Position numbers and translations under genes: made by a program. DNA of 64,000 bases, from the NCBI GenBank assembly GCA_025998675.1, contig AP024673.1:2736562-2800561 (forward strand), in the 5' to 3' direction. Below, one piece after another: positions 8,270 to 17,913 of the stretch. The stretch comes from Fimbriimonadales bacterium (GTDB lineage Bacteria; Armatimonadota; Fimbriimonadia; Fimbriimonadales; GBS-DC). How positions within the stretch are numbered: the first letter of the stretch is position 1; every line of letters begins with the position of its first letter. The notes beneath the pieces were generated by a model. The model was not told the origin of the DNA. It saw only the letters and a program-made list of their open reading frames with translations, and searched no databases.

Positions 8270-9473
8270 ACAGGTTGCGAAAGCGCAGGGGCGCGCCGTG
8301 CGCCTGCAGCCAGATGCGCCCCTCCTTCGGCAAGGGCGCGCTTCGGTCCCAGTGGTTTTCCAGCGGCGCATCGTGAACCACCAGCGTCTCGTTCAGCCAC
8401 ACCGTGACGCGCTCGCCCACCATCAGAATTCGGAAGCGGTTCCACTGCCCGGGCGGGTTGTCCGCCTTGACGAGGGGGCGATTGGGGTTGCGCTCGTTGT
8501 TGTAGAGTCCGCCCGACCCGCTGGCGTTTTCCCAGATTTGCACCTGCGGCGTGTCGCGCAGGTAAATCCCGCTGTCGCCGCCCGGCTCAATCTGCCAGTC
8601 CACCCACAGCTCGAAGTCGCCGTAGGTTCGTTCGGTCAGCAGATGCACGCCCTGCCCGTCGAAGCGCAGTTCGCCGTTCTCCACGCGCCAGTGCTTGAGG
8701 TACTGCTCGTTAGCGCGCGTTTGCGCCTGCTGGCGTTCCGCGTCGGACATGCGGGCGATTTCAGGCGGGTCGGCGTACCAGCTCTGCCAGCCCGACAGGT
8801 CGCGCCCGTTGAACAGCGCGGTGAAGCCTGCGGGAGGCTGGTTCGCGGGGCGCGCCGTCGGCAGCACGCGCACGCGCAGGTTGCGGAACTCCACGCGCCC
8901 ATTGTGCTGAATGAAGCCGATATGCCCCGCCTCGCGCAGAAAGCCCGGACGCTCGCGCAACTGCTCGCGGTCGCGAATCGTGTTCAGGTCAGCGTCCACA
9001 ATCCGCTCGCCGTTGAGGACGACCTGCACGCGCCTGCCCTCGCAGCGGATGTGCATCTGGTTCCACTCGCCTGTGGGGCGCGTCGCGCTCTTGAGGGCGG
9101 GGTACAGCCCGTAAATCGCCCCGCAGATGCGCCGCTTGTCGGGCTGCTCGTGGGTGTGGTCGTCCAGAATCTGAATCTCCATCCCGTAGCGCGAAGATTG
9201 GAAGCCGATTGGGGCGCGGATGGCGATCCCGTTGTTCGCGCCTGCGCTGGTGCGGAACTCCACCTGCAGTTCGAAGTCGCTGTAGACCTGTCGGCTCATC
9301 AGGCGTCCGCGCCCGTCGCCGTCGAAAATCAGCGCGCCGTCCTCGATGCGGTAGGTTGGCGCGCCGTCGCGCTGCCAGTCGGTCTCGTTGAAGGGGATGG
9401 CTTGCCACTCGTCGGGCGCGGCAATGCCAATCGCCGTCAGACACACCAGCACGCAAATCATGAATCGGCGCAT
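8253..9473 (-). CDS. secreted tandem DUF1080 (3-keto-disaccharide hydrolase-like) protein
   Basis: A 406-residue protein with a signal peptide (FMICVLVCLTAIGIAAPD). It contains two concanavalin-like DUF1080 domains: ~20-200 (SDFELQVEFRTSAGANNGIAIR, GEWNQMHIRCEG) and ~215-406 (GFTALFNGRDLSGWQSW, GDFELWVDWQIEPGGDSGIYLR, GQWNRFRILMVGERVTVWLN). Family members act on 3-keto-glycosides or bind carbohydrate. The duplication suggests two binding or catalytic surfaces. Export to the periplasm or surface is inferred from the leader. Confidence 0.85.
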   Translation of the reverse strand: MRRFMICVLVCLTAIGIAAPDEWQAIPFNETDWQRDGAPTYRIEDGALIFDGDGRGRLMSRQVYSDFELQVEFRTSAGANNGIAIRAPIGFQSSRYGMEIQILDDHTHEQPDKRRICGAIYGLYPALKSATRPTGEWNQMHIRCEGRRVQVVLNGERIVDADLNTIRDREQLRERPGFLREAGHIGFIQHNGRVEFRNLRVRVLPTARPANQPPAGFTALFNGRDLSGWQSWYADPPEIARMSDAERQQAQTRANEQYLKHWRVENGELRFDGQGVHLLTERTYGDFELWVDWQIEPGGDSGIYLRDTPQVQIWENASGSGGLYNNERNPNRPLVKADNPPGQWNRFRILMVGERVTVWLNETLVVHDAPLENHWDRSAPLPKEGRIWLQAHGAPLRFRNLFIRSL

Positions 9474-9532
9474 GCAGGCGCAGTTCGCCCTCTGAAAGGC
9501 GTTTCCTGCCCGCTACGGGTATCCTTCAGGCG

Positions 9533-11290
9533 ATGGCGGCTTATGTGCTGCTTCGGTATGGCGCGCCCGACGGGCAACCCTGCTGGTTGGAAGGGCGCAA
9601 CCCTGTTGGCGTCGTCGCGGCGCACACGCACGCAGAGGTACTGCCCGCGCTGTCGCAGGTCGATCGGGCGACGGCGCAGGGGCTGACCGCCGTCGGCTTC
9701 GTGAGCTACGAGGCGGCGCACGGGCTCGACCCTGCCTTCCCCCGCGCCGACGCGCCCTTGCCGCTGGTCTGGTTCGCGCTGTTTCGCCAACTCACGCCCG
9801 TAAACCCTCCCAACGCGGAGAACTCCCCCGCGACTTGGGAGAACTCTCCCGCGTTGCGGTGGCAGGGGTCGGTGTCGCCGTGCGCCTACGAGGACGCCGT
9901 CGACGCCATTCGCGCGGCGATTGCGGCGGGCGAGGTGTATCAGGTGAACTACAGCTTTCGGCTGCGTGCGCCGTTTGAGGGCGACCTGCTGCCCCTGTTC
10001 TGGCAGTTGTACGCCCGCCAGCCTGTGCCCTACGCCGCCTATCTGGACATCGGCGCACACGCGATTGCGTCGCTGTCGCCCGAGCTGTTTTTCGCGCGGG
10101 CGGGCGAACGCCTCTGGACGCGCCCGATGAAAGGCACCGCGCCGCGCGGGCGAACCCTTGCCGACGACCTGCGCCGCGCCGACCAGCTGACCCGATGCCC
10201 CAAAAATCGCGCCGAGAACCTGATGATTGTCGACATGGCGCGCAACGATTTGGGGCGCGTCGCCCGCGTCGGCACGGTGCGCGTCCCACGCCTGTTCGAG
10301 GCGGAGCGGTACGCGACCCTCTGGCAGATGACCTCGACCGTCGTCGCCTGCACCGACGCGCCCCTGCGCGAGGTGTTCCGTGCGCTGTTCCCCGCCGCGT
10401 CGATAACGGGCGCGCCCAAGATTCAGGCGACGCGCGTGATTCATCAGCTGGAGCCCGACCCGCGCGGGGTCTACACAGGCGCGATTGGCGTCGTCATGCC
10501 CGACGGACACGCGCAGTTCAGCGTCGCCATCCGCACCCTACATCACGACCGACAGGCAGAGCGGCTGGAGTACGGCGTCGGCAGCGGGGTCGTGTGGGAC
10601 TCCGAGCGCGTCGCGGAGTACGAGGAGTGCCTGACCAAAGCGCAGGTGCTGTTCGAGGCGCGCCCTGCGTTCGAGTTGCTGGAGACGCTGCTGTGGCGTC
10701 GGGAGCGGGGGTACTTTCTGCTGGAGGCGCACCTGCGGCGGCTGTGCGACTCGGCGTGCTATTTCGACTTCGCGGTGGACGCCGACGCCCTGCGCCGCGC
10801 GCTGCTACAGGTCGCCGAATCGTTCACCGAGCCGCGCTATCGCGTGCGCTTGCTGGTCAATCGGCGCGGGCAGTTTCGGATGGAGTACGCGCCGTTCACC
10901 CCTGAGCGCAGGGTGTGGCGCGTTGCGCTGGCGCGTGCGCCTGTGAACCCGCGCGAGGCGTTCCTGTATCACAAGACGACCCATCGGCAGGTGTACGAGC
11001 GGGCGCGGGCGGAGCATCCCGACTGCGACGATGTGATTTTATGGAACACGCGCGGCGAGATTACCGAGTCGACGCTGGCGAATGTGGTCGTGCGTCTGGA
11101 GGGGCGGTACTGGACGCCGCCGGTGTCGTGCGGGTTGCTGGCGGGGGTCTATCGCGAGCGGTTGCTGCAGCGCGGGCTGGTGCAGGAGCGCGTGCTGACC
11201 CTCGACGACCTGCGCCGCGCGGAGGCAATCTATCTGGTTAACTCCGTGCGCGGCTGGGTGCGGGTGGAACTTCAGGGGACTGCAGGCTAA
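9533..11290 (+). CDS. pabB: aminodeoxychorismate synthase component I - aminodeoxychorismate lyase fusion
   Basis: A 585-residue bifunctional enzyme for p-aminobenzoate, the folate precursor. Residues ~1-385 are PabB: VYQVNYSFRLRAPF, the MKGTAPRGR loop, RAENLMIVDMARNDLGRV, TSTVVA, FPAASITGAPKIQA, GVYTGAIG and YGVGSGVVWDS. Residues ~395-585 are a PLP fold-type IV PabC-like lyase: LLETLLWRRERGYFLLEAHLRRL, LYHKTTHR-like FLYHKTTHRQVYE with the lysine, NTRGEITESTLANVV, and PVSCGLLAGVYRERLL. A short in-frame duplication (ENSPATW / ENSPALRW) lies at ~100-116. This fusion order is common in bacteria. Confidence 0.92.
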   Translation: MAAYVLLRYGAPDGQPCWLEGRNPVGVVAAHTHAEVLPALSQVDRATAQGLTAVGFVSYEAAHGLDPAFPRADAPLPLVWFALFRQLTPVNPPNAENSPATWENSPALRWQGSVSPCAYEDAVDAIRAAIAAGEVYQVNYSFRLRAPFEGDLLPLFWQLYARQPVPYAAYLDIGAHAIASLSPELFFARAGERLWTRPMKGTAPRGRTLADDLRRADQLTRCPKNRAENLMIVDMARNDLGRVARVGTVRVPRLFEAERYATLWQMTSTVVACTDAPLREVFRALFPAASITGAPKIQATRVIHQLEPDPRGVYTGAIGVVMPDGHAQFSVAIRTLHHDRQAERLEYGVGSGVVWDSERVAEYEECLTKAQVLFEARPAFELLETLLWRRERGYFLLEAHLRRLCDSACYFDFAVDADALRRALLQVAESFTEPRYRVRLLVNRRGQFRMEYAPFTPERRVWRVALARAPVNPREAFLYHKTTHRQVYERARAEHPDCDDVILWNTRGEITESTLANVVVRLEGRYWTPPVSCGLLAGVYRERLLQRGLVQERVLTLDDLRRAEAIYLVNSVRGWVRVELQGTAG

Positions 11291-11329
11291 TAAAGGGACT
11301 AATTACGAGCGATGCGTGCCCAGCGGATA

Positions 11330-13609
11330 TCATTCCGACCGACGCAGGAGGCTCCATCCCCACACGAGCAACGCCACAGCCGCAAATAGCATGCAGAGGG
11401 ACATGCCTGTCTGCACACTGCGCGGTTGGAAGCGCATCTCCACGATTGCCTCGCCCGACGGGATGGGCACGGTGCGGAACGCCCCGTTCGCCTGCAGCAC
11501 GGGCGCGGGCTTCCCGTTCACTGTCGCCTGCCAGCCCGGATACCATGTGTCGGTAATCAGCAGCCAAGCCGTCTTCGAGGCGGGGTTGACCACGCGCAGG
11601 CGCAGGGAATCGGCGCGGTACGCCTCCCAGACGACCGTTGCGTTGGGCACGAGCGCGCCCGCGCCATACTCCTGCACGGCTTGTTGCGCCGCCGCGCCCC
11701 ACACGGGAATCGCGTCAGGGAACGGGTTCGCCTGCAGGCGCGTCCAGACCGCCTCCTCATCGGGCAGCACTTCGAGAGGCTGCAGGCGCACGGGCGCAGG
11801 CGGCAGCGAGATCCATCCTTCGGGGGTAAGCACTGCCCGCACGCGCAGGTACGCCAGCTCAGGGCGCAGTTGCTTCACAAACTGCATGTTGCCGTTTTCG
11901 GGCGGCGCGCTGTCCTGCCCGTTCAGCAGGTCCAGAAAGCGTTTCGCATGGCGGGGCAGCAGCGAGTCGTAGCCGCCGACATCGGGCAAGCGGTACATCG
12001 CGGCGGTGTTGGGCGGCATCCGCGCGGAGGGCGGCTCGTAGAGGCTCCAGCGCGTGTTCAGCGCGGCGACGCGCTCGCCCACACCTAGCGCGGGCAGGTC
12101 GGGTAGGGGCGGGAACGCCGCCGCGCGCGGCGCCGTCCACGGATAGCCCAGCGCGTACACCACCATCGGCGCGACCGCCAGAATCGCGAACAGGGCAGGG
12201 CGCACTTGATCCCCCCGCGTGCGTTGCAGCCCGACCCATGCCAGACCCACTGCCAGCCCGATTGCCGCCAGCAAGAATGCGCTTGCGCCGATACCCGCCC
12301 ACAGCGGCGCGCGCGACACGCCTGCGGGCAGCGTCGTGAGCGTCAGCAGCAGGCACGCCGCCAGAATCGCCAGCCACGCCCCCAGCCCCATCCGCCAGCC
12401 GCGGGGGTCGGCGACGCCGTGCGCCGCCAGCGCCGCGACGCTGAACGCCCACAGGCACAGAATCCGCGCGGGCGAACCCGTCGCGCTGAAGCCCGGCACA
12501 TAAAAATAAAGCAGGCGCGTGAGCGGCGCGCCCAGCGCAATCAGCAGCGCTATCAGCCCGACGCCCAGCCAGAACGCGCCCTGCCCGCGCCGCCGAACGC
12601 CCATCAGCGCGAACAGCCAGCCGAACGCCCCCACCGACAGCGCCAGCTCCGCGTAATGCACTGCGCCCCAGTAGTCGCCCGTGCGCGGGTCGCCAAACGC
12701 CGTCGGGAAGTACGCCGTTATCAGATGGAACAGGGGCAACGCCGTGCGCACATACGCCGCGTAGCCCGCCTCGCTCGCGACTGCCTGCCGATGGCTGTAG
12801 CCCGCCAGATCCAGCGCGGGCAGCACCTGCGCCGCCGCCAGCATCCCGCCCAGCAGGTAGCCCGCGCCGACCGTCAGCCCGTAGCGCAGCAGTCCCCCAT
12901 CCGCCCGCGTCTCATAGCCCAGCCAGAGCGCGTACAGCAGGCTCAGCAGCGCGCCGTAGAACGCGAACTGCAGATGCCCCGCCAGCAGCATCAGCCCCCA
13001 GATGAGCGCAAAGCCCGGAAGCATCCGCACGCCCCGCGTACGCACTTGCTCCAGACCCCACAGCAGCCAGCCAAACCAGCTCAGCGTCGCGGGCACGGAA
13101 CTCAGCGGCAGCCACGACACGAAAAACAGGCTCAGCATCCACAGCCCCATCCCCACAAACGCGCCGATTCCCAGCCCGCGCTGGCGCAGCCACAAGCCCA
13201 TCCCCAGTCCCGCCCAGAACAGATGGAAATACGCCAGCGCGCTCACCCCCAGCCATGTCGGCAGCAGCATCGCCAGAATGTGCGGCAGGTAGTACGGCGC
13301 CGATTGACTGTTCGCCAGCAGGGGCGTCCCGCACAGCGCGTAGGGATTCCACCACCCGCCATCGGCTCCCAGCCAGCCCCTGTGTACGAGGTCGCGCCAC
13401 ACATAGAACTGCGCCACGCCGTCCCACACCAGCACATCCCACGGGGGCGGCTGCGGCGCGTTCGGCAGGCTCCGCCACGGCTCGAAGTGATACAGCAGCT
13501 TCAGCGGAGCGAAAACAGGCTCTCCTTGTAATAGCCCGCGCATAAACGGCGCGCACGCCAGCGCCGCCGCGACCAGCGCGAGGCTCCACACACTGGGGGC
13601 GCGTTGCAC
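11330..13609 (-). CDS. YfhO-family polytopic membrane protein
   Basis: A 759-residue integral membrane protein of the YfhO / GT-C-like superfamily. The N-terminal two thirds hold about eleven hydrophobic helices separated by short loops, with FEPWRSLPNAPQPPPWDVLVWDGVAQFYVWRD near the start, which is typical of YfhO. The C-terminal extracytoplasmic domain contains WEAYRADSLRLRVVNPASKT and LLITDTWYPGWQATVNGKPAPV, the conserved YfhO signature. One more helix ends the protein. In Firmicutes, YfhO acts in lipid-linked glycosylation of teichoic acids. Here a role in glycosylation of a surface polymer is inferred only. Confidence 0.85.
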   Translation of the reverse strand: MQRAPSVWSLALVAAALACAPFMRGLLQGEPVFAPLKLLYHFEPWRSLPNAPQPPPWDVLVWDGVAQFYVWRDLVHRGWLGADGGWWNPYALCGTPLLANSQSAPYYLPHILAMLLPTWLGVSALAYFHLFWAGLGMGLWLRQRGLGIGAFVGMGLWMLSLFFVSWLPLSSVPATLSWFGWLLWGLEQVRTRGVRMLPGFALIWGLMLLAGHLQFAFYGALLSLLYALWLGYETRADGGLLRYGLTVGAGYLLGGMLAAAQVLPALDLAGYSHRQAVASEAGYAAYVRTALPLFHLITAYFPTAFGDPRTGDYWGAVHYAELALSVGAFGWLFALMGVRRRGQGAFWLGVGLIALLIALGAPLTRLLYFYVPGFSATGSPARILCLWAFSVAALAAHGVADPRGWRMGLGAWLAILAACLLLTLTTLPAGVSRAPLWAGIGASAFLLAAIGLAVGLAWVGLQRTRGDQVRPALFAILAVAPMVVYALGYPWTAPRAAAFPPLPDLPALGVGERVAALNTRWSLYEPPSARMPPNTAAMYRLPDVGGYDSLLPRHAKRFLDLLNGQDSAPPENGNMQFVKQLRPELAYLRVRAVLTPEGWISLPPAPVRLQPLEVLPDEEAVWTRLQANPFPDAIPVWGAAAQQAVQEYGAGALVPNATVVWEAYRADSLRLRVVNPASKTAWLLITDTWYPGWQATVNGKPAPVLQANGAFRTVPIPSGEAIVEMRFQPRSVQTGMSLCMLFAAVALLVWGWSLLRRSE

Positions 13610-13646
13610 AGAAGATATTGTAGCATGCGCCGATAATTATGCGGGG

Positions 13647-14681
13647 ATGGCAGACGAGGAACGCACGGAACAGGCGACGCCGCGCAAGCGGCAGCAGGCG
13701 CGTCAAAAGGGGCAGGTCGCGCGCTCGACGGAAATCAACGGCGCAGCGCTCTTTCTGGCGCTGGTGCTGACGCTACCGCTGACCATGCGCTGGGGCGGCG
13801 AACGGTTCCTGAGCGCGTTCCAGCAGCAGATTCTGCAAGCGGGGGCGGGGCGTCTCTCCGACGCGATTGGGCTGAGCGCGCTTGCGCTGCTCGCCCCACT
13901 GATGGCGGCGGCGTTCCTCACCGCGCTGATTGCCAACGCCATGCAGGTCGGAATCTACTTCACCGCGCAGCCGCTCCAGCCCGACCTGAACCGCATCAAC
14001 CCCGTCAAGGGGTTCCAGCGGCTGTTTTCGCAGCGGTCGGCGGTGGAGTTGCTGAAAGCCGTCCTCAAATTCGGGCTGATTGCGTGGGTGGCGTGGCGCA
14101 CGCTACAGGCGGAGACCGAGTCGCTGGTCGCCGCGTCGCAGCTGCCAATGCCGCACGCGCTCGCGCCGATGACCGACGCGCTCTATCAGGTCGGGCTGCG
14201 TGTGGGCGCGCTGTGGCTCGTGCTGGCGATTCTGGACTACCTGTACCAGCGGTGGGACTTCGAGAAGACCATCCGCATGTCGCGCTACGAACTCAAAGAG
14301 GAGTTCAAACAGATGGAGGGCGACCCGTATCTGCGCGCGCGTATTCGGCAGCGGATGCAGGAGGCGGCGCGCCAGCGCTCGATTCGGAATGTGCGCCGCG
14401 CCGATGTGGTGGTCACCAACCCCGTGACCTACGCGGTGGCGCTCCGCTATGACCGTGCGACGATGAACGCCCCGCGCGTGGTCGCCAAGGGCAAGGGCTG
14501 GCTCGCGCAGCGCATCCGCGAAGAGGCGCTCAAGTGGCATGTGCCCATTGTGCCGAACCCGCCGCTGGCGCGCAGCCTCTACGCGCAGGTCGAAGTCGAT
14601 CAGGAAATCCCCAGCGCGCTCTATCAGGCGGTTGCGGAAGTGCTGGCGTATGTATACCGCCTGCGTCGCGGCAGGCGGTAG
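13647..14681 (+). CDS. flhB: FlhB/SctU-family export switch protein with altered cleavage motif
   Basis: A 344-residue inner-membrane component of a flagellar or type III export gate. It opens with ERTEQATPRKRQQARQKGQVARS, the standard FlhB N-terminus, and has four membrane helices and LNRINPVKGFQRLFS. The cytoplasmic domain has the conserved MSRYELKEEFKQMEGDP and PIVPNPPLARSLYAQVEVDQEIP. The auto-cleavage site is N258-P259-V260-T261-Y rather than NPTHY: Asn-Pro is kept, but Thr and His are replaced. No other flagellar or secretion gene lies nearby. Confidence 0.9.
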   Translation: MADEERTEQATPRKRQQARQKGQVARSTEINGAALFLALVLTLPLTMRWGGERFLSAFQQQILQAGAGRLSDAIGLSALALLAPLMAAAFLTALIANAMQVGIYFTAQPLQPDLNRINPVKGFQRLFSQRSAVELLKAVLKFGLIAWVAWRTLQAETESLVAASQLPMPHALAPMTDALYQVGLRVGALWLVLAILDYLYQRWDFEKTIRMSRYELKEEFKQMEGDPYLRARIRQRMQEAARQRSIRNVRRADVVVTNPVTYAVALRYDRATMNAPRVVAKGKGWLAQRIREEALKWHVPIVPNPPLARSLYAQVEVDQEIPSALYQAVAEVLAYVYRLRRGRR

Positions 14682-14687
14682 CGGAGG

Positions 14688-15476
14688 TCACACGCTCTGC
14701 CCAAAGTTGAACAGCACGGTCAACAGGTCGGCGTCGTCGACTGTACCGTCGCCGTTGGTATCGCTGGCGGCGTCCGCAGTACCGAAGTTGAACAGCACCT
14801 GCAGCAGGTCGGCGTCGTCAATGGTGCAGTCGCCGTTCACATTGCCAATCGCGCGCGACAGACCGCCGCCCGAACCCGCCCAGCGGATGTTGAACACATC
14901 GACGGTGATGACCGTGAACGGGTTCTCGACGCAGAACAGGTACGCGCGCACGCGCAGGTTGTTAATCGTGTCGTCGCCCTCTTTGAGAATCTCCAGATGC
15001 GTGTTGCGCCCCAGCGTGTTGTACGGGTCCGCGCCACAGGCGACGCGCTGCACACGCCCCGTCAGCACGCCCGACACCTCGAAGATCTTGATGTTTGCGC
15101 TGAAGCCGTCGTCGCTCACCTCGACGCAGATGTTTGGGTTGTCCGTACCGCTCCAGCGCACAATCGCCGTGTTGCCGTCGTCGGAGATGACCTGCGCGTA
15201 CAGCGGAACCTGTCGGTCGATGTTGGCGAAGGGGCGCAGGTCGAGCAGGATGTCCAGTGCCACGCCGTCGTTGTTGAGATCGCTGAAGGCAAGGAGTATC
15301 GCGGGGCGCTGGTTGAAGCTCTCCTGAAAGTTCGCCGCCCCGCTGATGATGTAGTCCGCGCCGTTGAACTTGAACGCGAAGTCGCCGCCATTTTGCAACT
15401 GCTGCGCTATCTGCGCGGTCGCGATGGCAACCGTCGCCGCGCTCACGAACCCCAGACTCAATAGCCGTGTACGCAT
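14688..15476 (-). CDS. secreted protein with C-terminal dockerin type I domain
   Basis: A 262-residue protein with a signal peptide (LLSLGFVSAATVAIATAQ) and AAGGAG before the ATG. The body is an unclassified beta-rich region with four cysteines. The C-terminus has two F-hand calcium loops about 34 residues apart: NVNGDCTIDDADLLQVLFNF and DTNGDGTVDDADLLTVLFNF. These are the paired 22-residue repeats of dockerin I domains. In non-cellulolytic bacteria such domains often act as general surface-attachment or protein-interaction modules; no cohesin is visible in the window. Confidence 0.85.
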   Translation of the reverse strand: MRTRLLSLGFVSAATVAIATAQIAQQLQNGGDFAFKFNGADYIISGAANFQESFNQRPAILLAFSDLNNDGVALDILLDLRPFANIDRQVPLYAQVISDDGNTAIVRWSGTDNPNICVEVSDDGFSANIKIFEVSGVLTGRVQRVACGADPYNTLGRNTHLEILKEGDDTINNLRVRAYLFCVENPFTVITVDVFNIRWAGSGGGLSRAIGNVNGDCTIDDADLLQVLFNFGTADAASDTNGDGTVDDADLLTVLFNFGQSV

Positions 15477-15541
15477 CGCTACGCTCCTTTCGTCCCGTTG
15501 CGGGACATCGGGAGTCTATCCCGTGCGAGTTTAACGATGGG

Positions 15542-16207
15542 TTATGGGTGGGGGGCAGTCGCGAGCGCAATCGCCGTCTCCACACGCGCCAGCGCCACCT
15601 GCCCGTCCTCAGGCATGCGATTGCCCTCGGTCTGCACCACGACGCCTGTGCGTCGCGCGTGCGCTTCGGGGAGCAGCGTCTGCAGCCATTCGGACTCGTT
15701 GGGCAACAGGGCGACCTCGAACGCGTCGTGCGTGCGCCAGAGCGCAAGAATCGAGAGCGGTTTGCCATACGCCGCCAACCCAATCGCGCCGATTTGACCC
15801 TCCTGACGCGCCAATTCCAGCGCCTCCAGCGCGCCGCTGAGTTGCGTCTCGTTCGGAATCTCGTGCAGGCTGAGGAAATAGTAGTCAATCTGCGTGCGTC
15901 CGACGGCGCAGAGCGTCTCGATGAGGTGCGACTGGACGAGGTTCGCCGCGATTCGGGCGTCGGGCGCCTGTAGCAGCAGGTTCATCGGCGAGGCGACGGC
16001 GACCTGCAGGCGGGTCGCCCGCTCGCGCAGGAACCGTCCCCAGAGCGCGGGCGCAGGCGAGATGTCCAGCGTCTCAATCGGCGACTGTAGCAGCGCCTCC
16101 ACCAGCCGCTCGGCGCGCTCTTCCGCCGAACCGTCGCCGCTCAGGTGTCCCCGCGCCCAGATGGGGAACACATACCGATTCGTGCGTCCCAGAAGTATCC
16201 TGTTCAT
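15542..16207 (-). CDS. short aldo/keto reductase-like protein
   Basis: A 221-residue protein starting MNRILLGRTN, its ATG overlapping the upstream stop by 4 bp. Motifs are those of AKR TIM barrels: IETLDISPAPALWG at the place of the DTAxxYG motif, a QIDYYFLSLHE strand, and ALELARQEGQIGAIGLAAYG. The usual catalytic YG tyrosine is not evident (ALWG), and it is about 80 residues shorter than typical AKRs. It may be a non-catalytic or highly divergent reductase. It is the last gene of a three-gene minus-strand cluster with the DUF255 and metalloprotease genes. Confidence 0.6.
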   Translation of the reverse strand: MNRILLGRTNRYVFPIWARGHLSGDGSAEERAERLVEALLQSPIETLDISPAPALWGRFLRERATRLQVAVASPMNLLLQAPDARIAANLVQSHLIETLCAVGRTQIDYYFLSLHEIPNETQLSGALEALELARQEGQIGAIGLAAYGKPLSILALWRTHDAFEVALLPNESEWLQTLLPEAHARRTGVVVQTEGNRMPEDGQVALARVETAIALATAPHP

Positions 16208-17898
16208 GGTTGCAGTTGTATGCGTGCGAGCGCCTGCGTGTACCCTGCAAAGGCAAGCAGGTTGGCAGGGTCGTAGTCGCCGCCGACGATAGGCAGCAGT
16301 TGCTGGGCGCGCGTGCGCCAGCGCGAGTCGCCCGACGCCTGCGCGTACTCTGCCATCGCCAGCGCGAGCAGCGCGTTGTCGGCGGGCAGGTCGCCGTCGT
16401 CGATACTCGTGCGCACAGGCACGGTTTTGAAGTCGCCCCACTGCTTGCTCTGGGAGGAGTCGTAGAAACCGCCTGTCGGGTCGGCATACTCGCGCCAGAT
16501 GCGTTGCAGGAGTTGCTCGGCAAACTGCAGGGCGCGCGGGTTCGGCTGGAGCCGATGCACGCGCACGGCGGCGCGTACCACCAGCGCCATGTCGGGCATC
16601 CAGTCGCGAGTCGTGCGCAGGGAGCTGTGAAACAGGTCGCCCTGCAGGGTGCGCAACGCGCGGAGCGTCTCCAGCACGCGTGGGGCGGTCTCGCGCGCCC
16701 ACTGCGCCTGCGGGTCCAGCGTCCCGAAAGTCGCCGCATAGTCCGCCAGCGCGAGAATCGCGCACGCATTCGCATCGACGGGGAGCGTGCGGTCTGCCTG
16801 GGGGAGTCCTTTTGACTGCGCGATGGGGATCCGCAGTTTGGGCGGCGCAAGCGCGGCGATAAACCCCGCAGGTCGCTCACGATAGAATTGCGTGCGCAGT
16901 CCGTCCGCCAGTTCGTGCGCGACGCCGCCCAGTTCGGGATCCAGGCGCGCGGCGCGGCTGTAGAGACTTAGCAGGCGCGCATGCTCCATCAACCGTGCGC
17001 CGCCCGTGGGCTTGCCTTCGGCGTCGATGCCGTCGCGCAGGGCGTGAACCGTCTTTCGCTCGGCGTCCCAGTAGGGGCTGTTGCGCAGGGCGCGCAGCTG
17101 GGCAAGCAGTCCCTCCTGCGCTCTGGGGTTGCCCCGTTCCGCCAGCGCCAGCAACGCCTCCAGATGGTTGAGGTCGAAGACGGGCGGCGCGCTGTCTGGC
17201 TCGGCAGGCATGGCGGGCAGCGCGTTCAGGAACGCTTCGGGCGCATCCGCGACAGTCGCCGCGCGTGCGGGGCGCGCCCAGCGTTCGTTCCACGCGCGCG
17301 TTAGCTGCTCCGCCATCTGCTGAATCTGTTCAGGGCGCGTGCGGTACATCTGACTGAGTTCCTCCAGCGGGCGCATCAGCGCGGCGCGCGTGTCGGGCGC
17401 GACGACTCGAATCGGTTTGCCGTCGGGCGTGAACCACGCGATGATAGGATAACGGTCTGGCGCGCCCATCAGCTGCGCCAGCTGCCGCAAATAGCGCGCG
17501 CGCTTGGGCATCGCGTCCGCGTCCAGCTTGACGGCGACAAACTCGCGGTTAATCAGATCCGCCACGCCCGAATCGGAGAACGCCTCACTGCCGAGCCGTT
17601 GGCAGCGCCCCGACCAGTACGCGCCCAGCTCAATCAGCACCAGTCGGTCGCGCTGTTTTGCACGCGCAAACGCCTCCTCGCTGCACGGGAGCCAGTTCAC
17701 CAGCTGATACTGCCCGCTGCGCAGGTAGGCTTCGGGGGCGTCTTTGAGCGCGTTCGGGTGCTGCTCGCGTTCCAGTCCCCGCAGCGCAATTCCCAGCCAA
17801 GCCAGCAGCACCATCAGCAGGCAGACGCCGCTCAGCACCACAAAGCGCGGCGCATAGCGCTCCGCCGTTAAGCGATACTCCGGGGTCAGCCCGCTCAC
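16204..17898 (-). CDS. membrane-anchored thioredoxin-fold (DUF255/YyaL-like) protein
   Basis: A 564-residue protein with GTG start and one N-terminal membrane helix (FVVLSGVCLLMVLLAWLGIAL). Residues ~70-160 match the DUF255 thioredoxin-like domain (EEAFARAKQRDRLVLIELGAYWSGRCQRL, VADLINREFVAVKLDADAMP). The usual WCHVM active site is replaced by YWSGRCQRL, with a single cysteine. The rest is an alpha/alpha-barrel-like helical repeat region as in YyaL (ILALADYAATFG, DPTGGFYDSS, DNALLALAMAEYAQASGD). The redox activity is doubtful. The gene sits 15 bp after the metalloprotease gene. Confidence 0.75.
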   Translation of the reverse strand: MSGLTPEYRLTAERYAPRFVVLSGVCLLMVLLAWLGIALRGLEREQHPNALKDAPEAYLRSGQYQLVNWLPCSEEAFARAKQRDRLVLIELGAYWSGRCQRLGSEAFSDSGVADLINREFVAVKLDADAMPKRARYLRQLAQLMGAPDRYPIIAWFTPDGKPIRVVAPDTRAALMRPLEELSQMYRTRPEQIQQMAEQLTRAWNERWARPARAATVADAPEAFLNALPAMPAEPDSAPPVFDLNHLEALLALAERGNPRAQEGLLAQLRALRNSPYWDAERKTVHALRDGIDAEGKPTGGARLMEHARLLSLYSRAARLDPELGGVAHELADGLRTQFYRERPAGFIAALAPPKLRIPIAQSKGLPQADRTLPVDANACAILALADYAATFGTLDPQAQWARETAPRVLETLRALRTLQGDLFHSSLRTTRDWMPDMALVVRAAVRVHRLQPNPRALQFAEQLLQRIWREYADPTGGFYDSSQSKQWGDFKTVPVRTSIDDGDLPADNALLALAMAEYAQASGDSRWRTRAQQLLPIVGGDYDPANLLAFAGYTQALARIQLQP

Positions 17899-17913
17899 AT
17901 GCGTAGTATACCG

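Noticed and set aside
12206-13531. Plus-strand frame of 441 codons opposite the YfhO-like gene
   Set aside because: Gln/Arg/Pro-rich shadow of a membrane-protein gene in high-GC DNA; the minus-strand reading has clear helices and family motifs.
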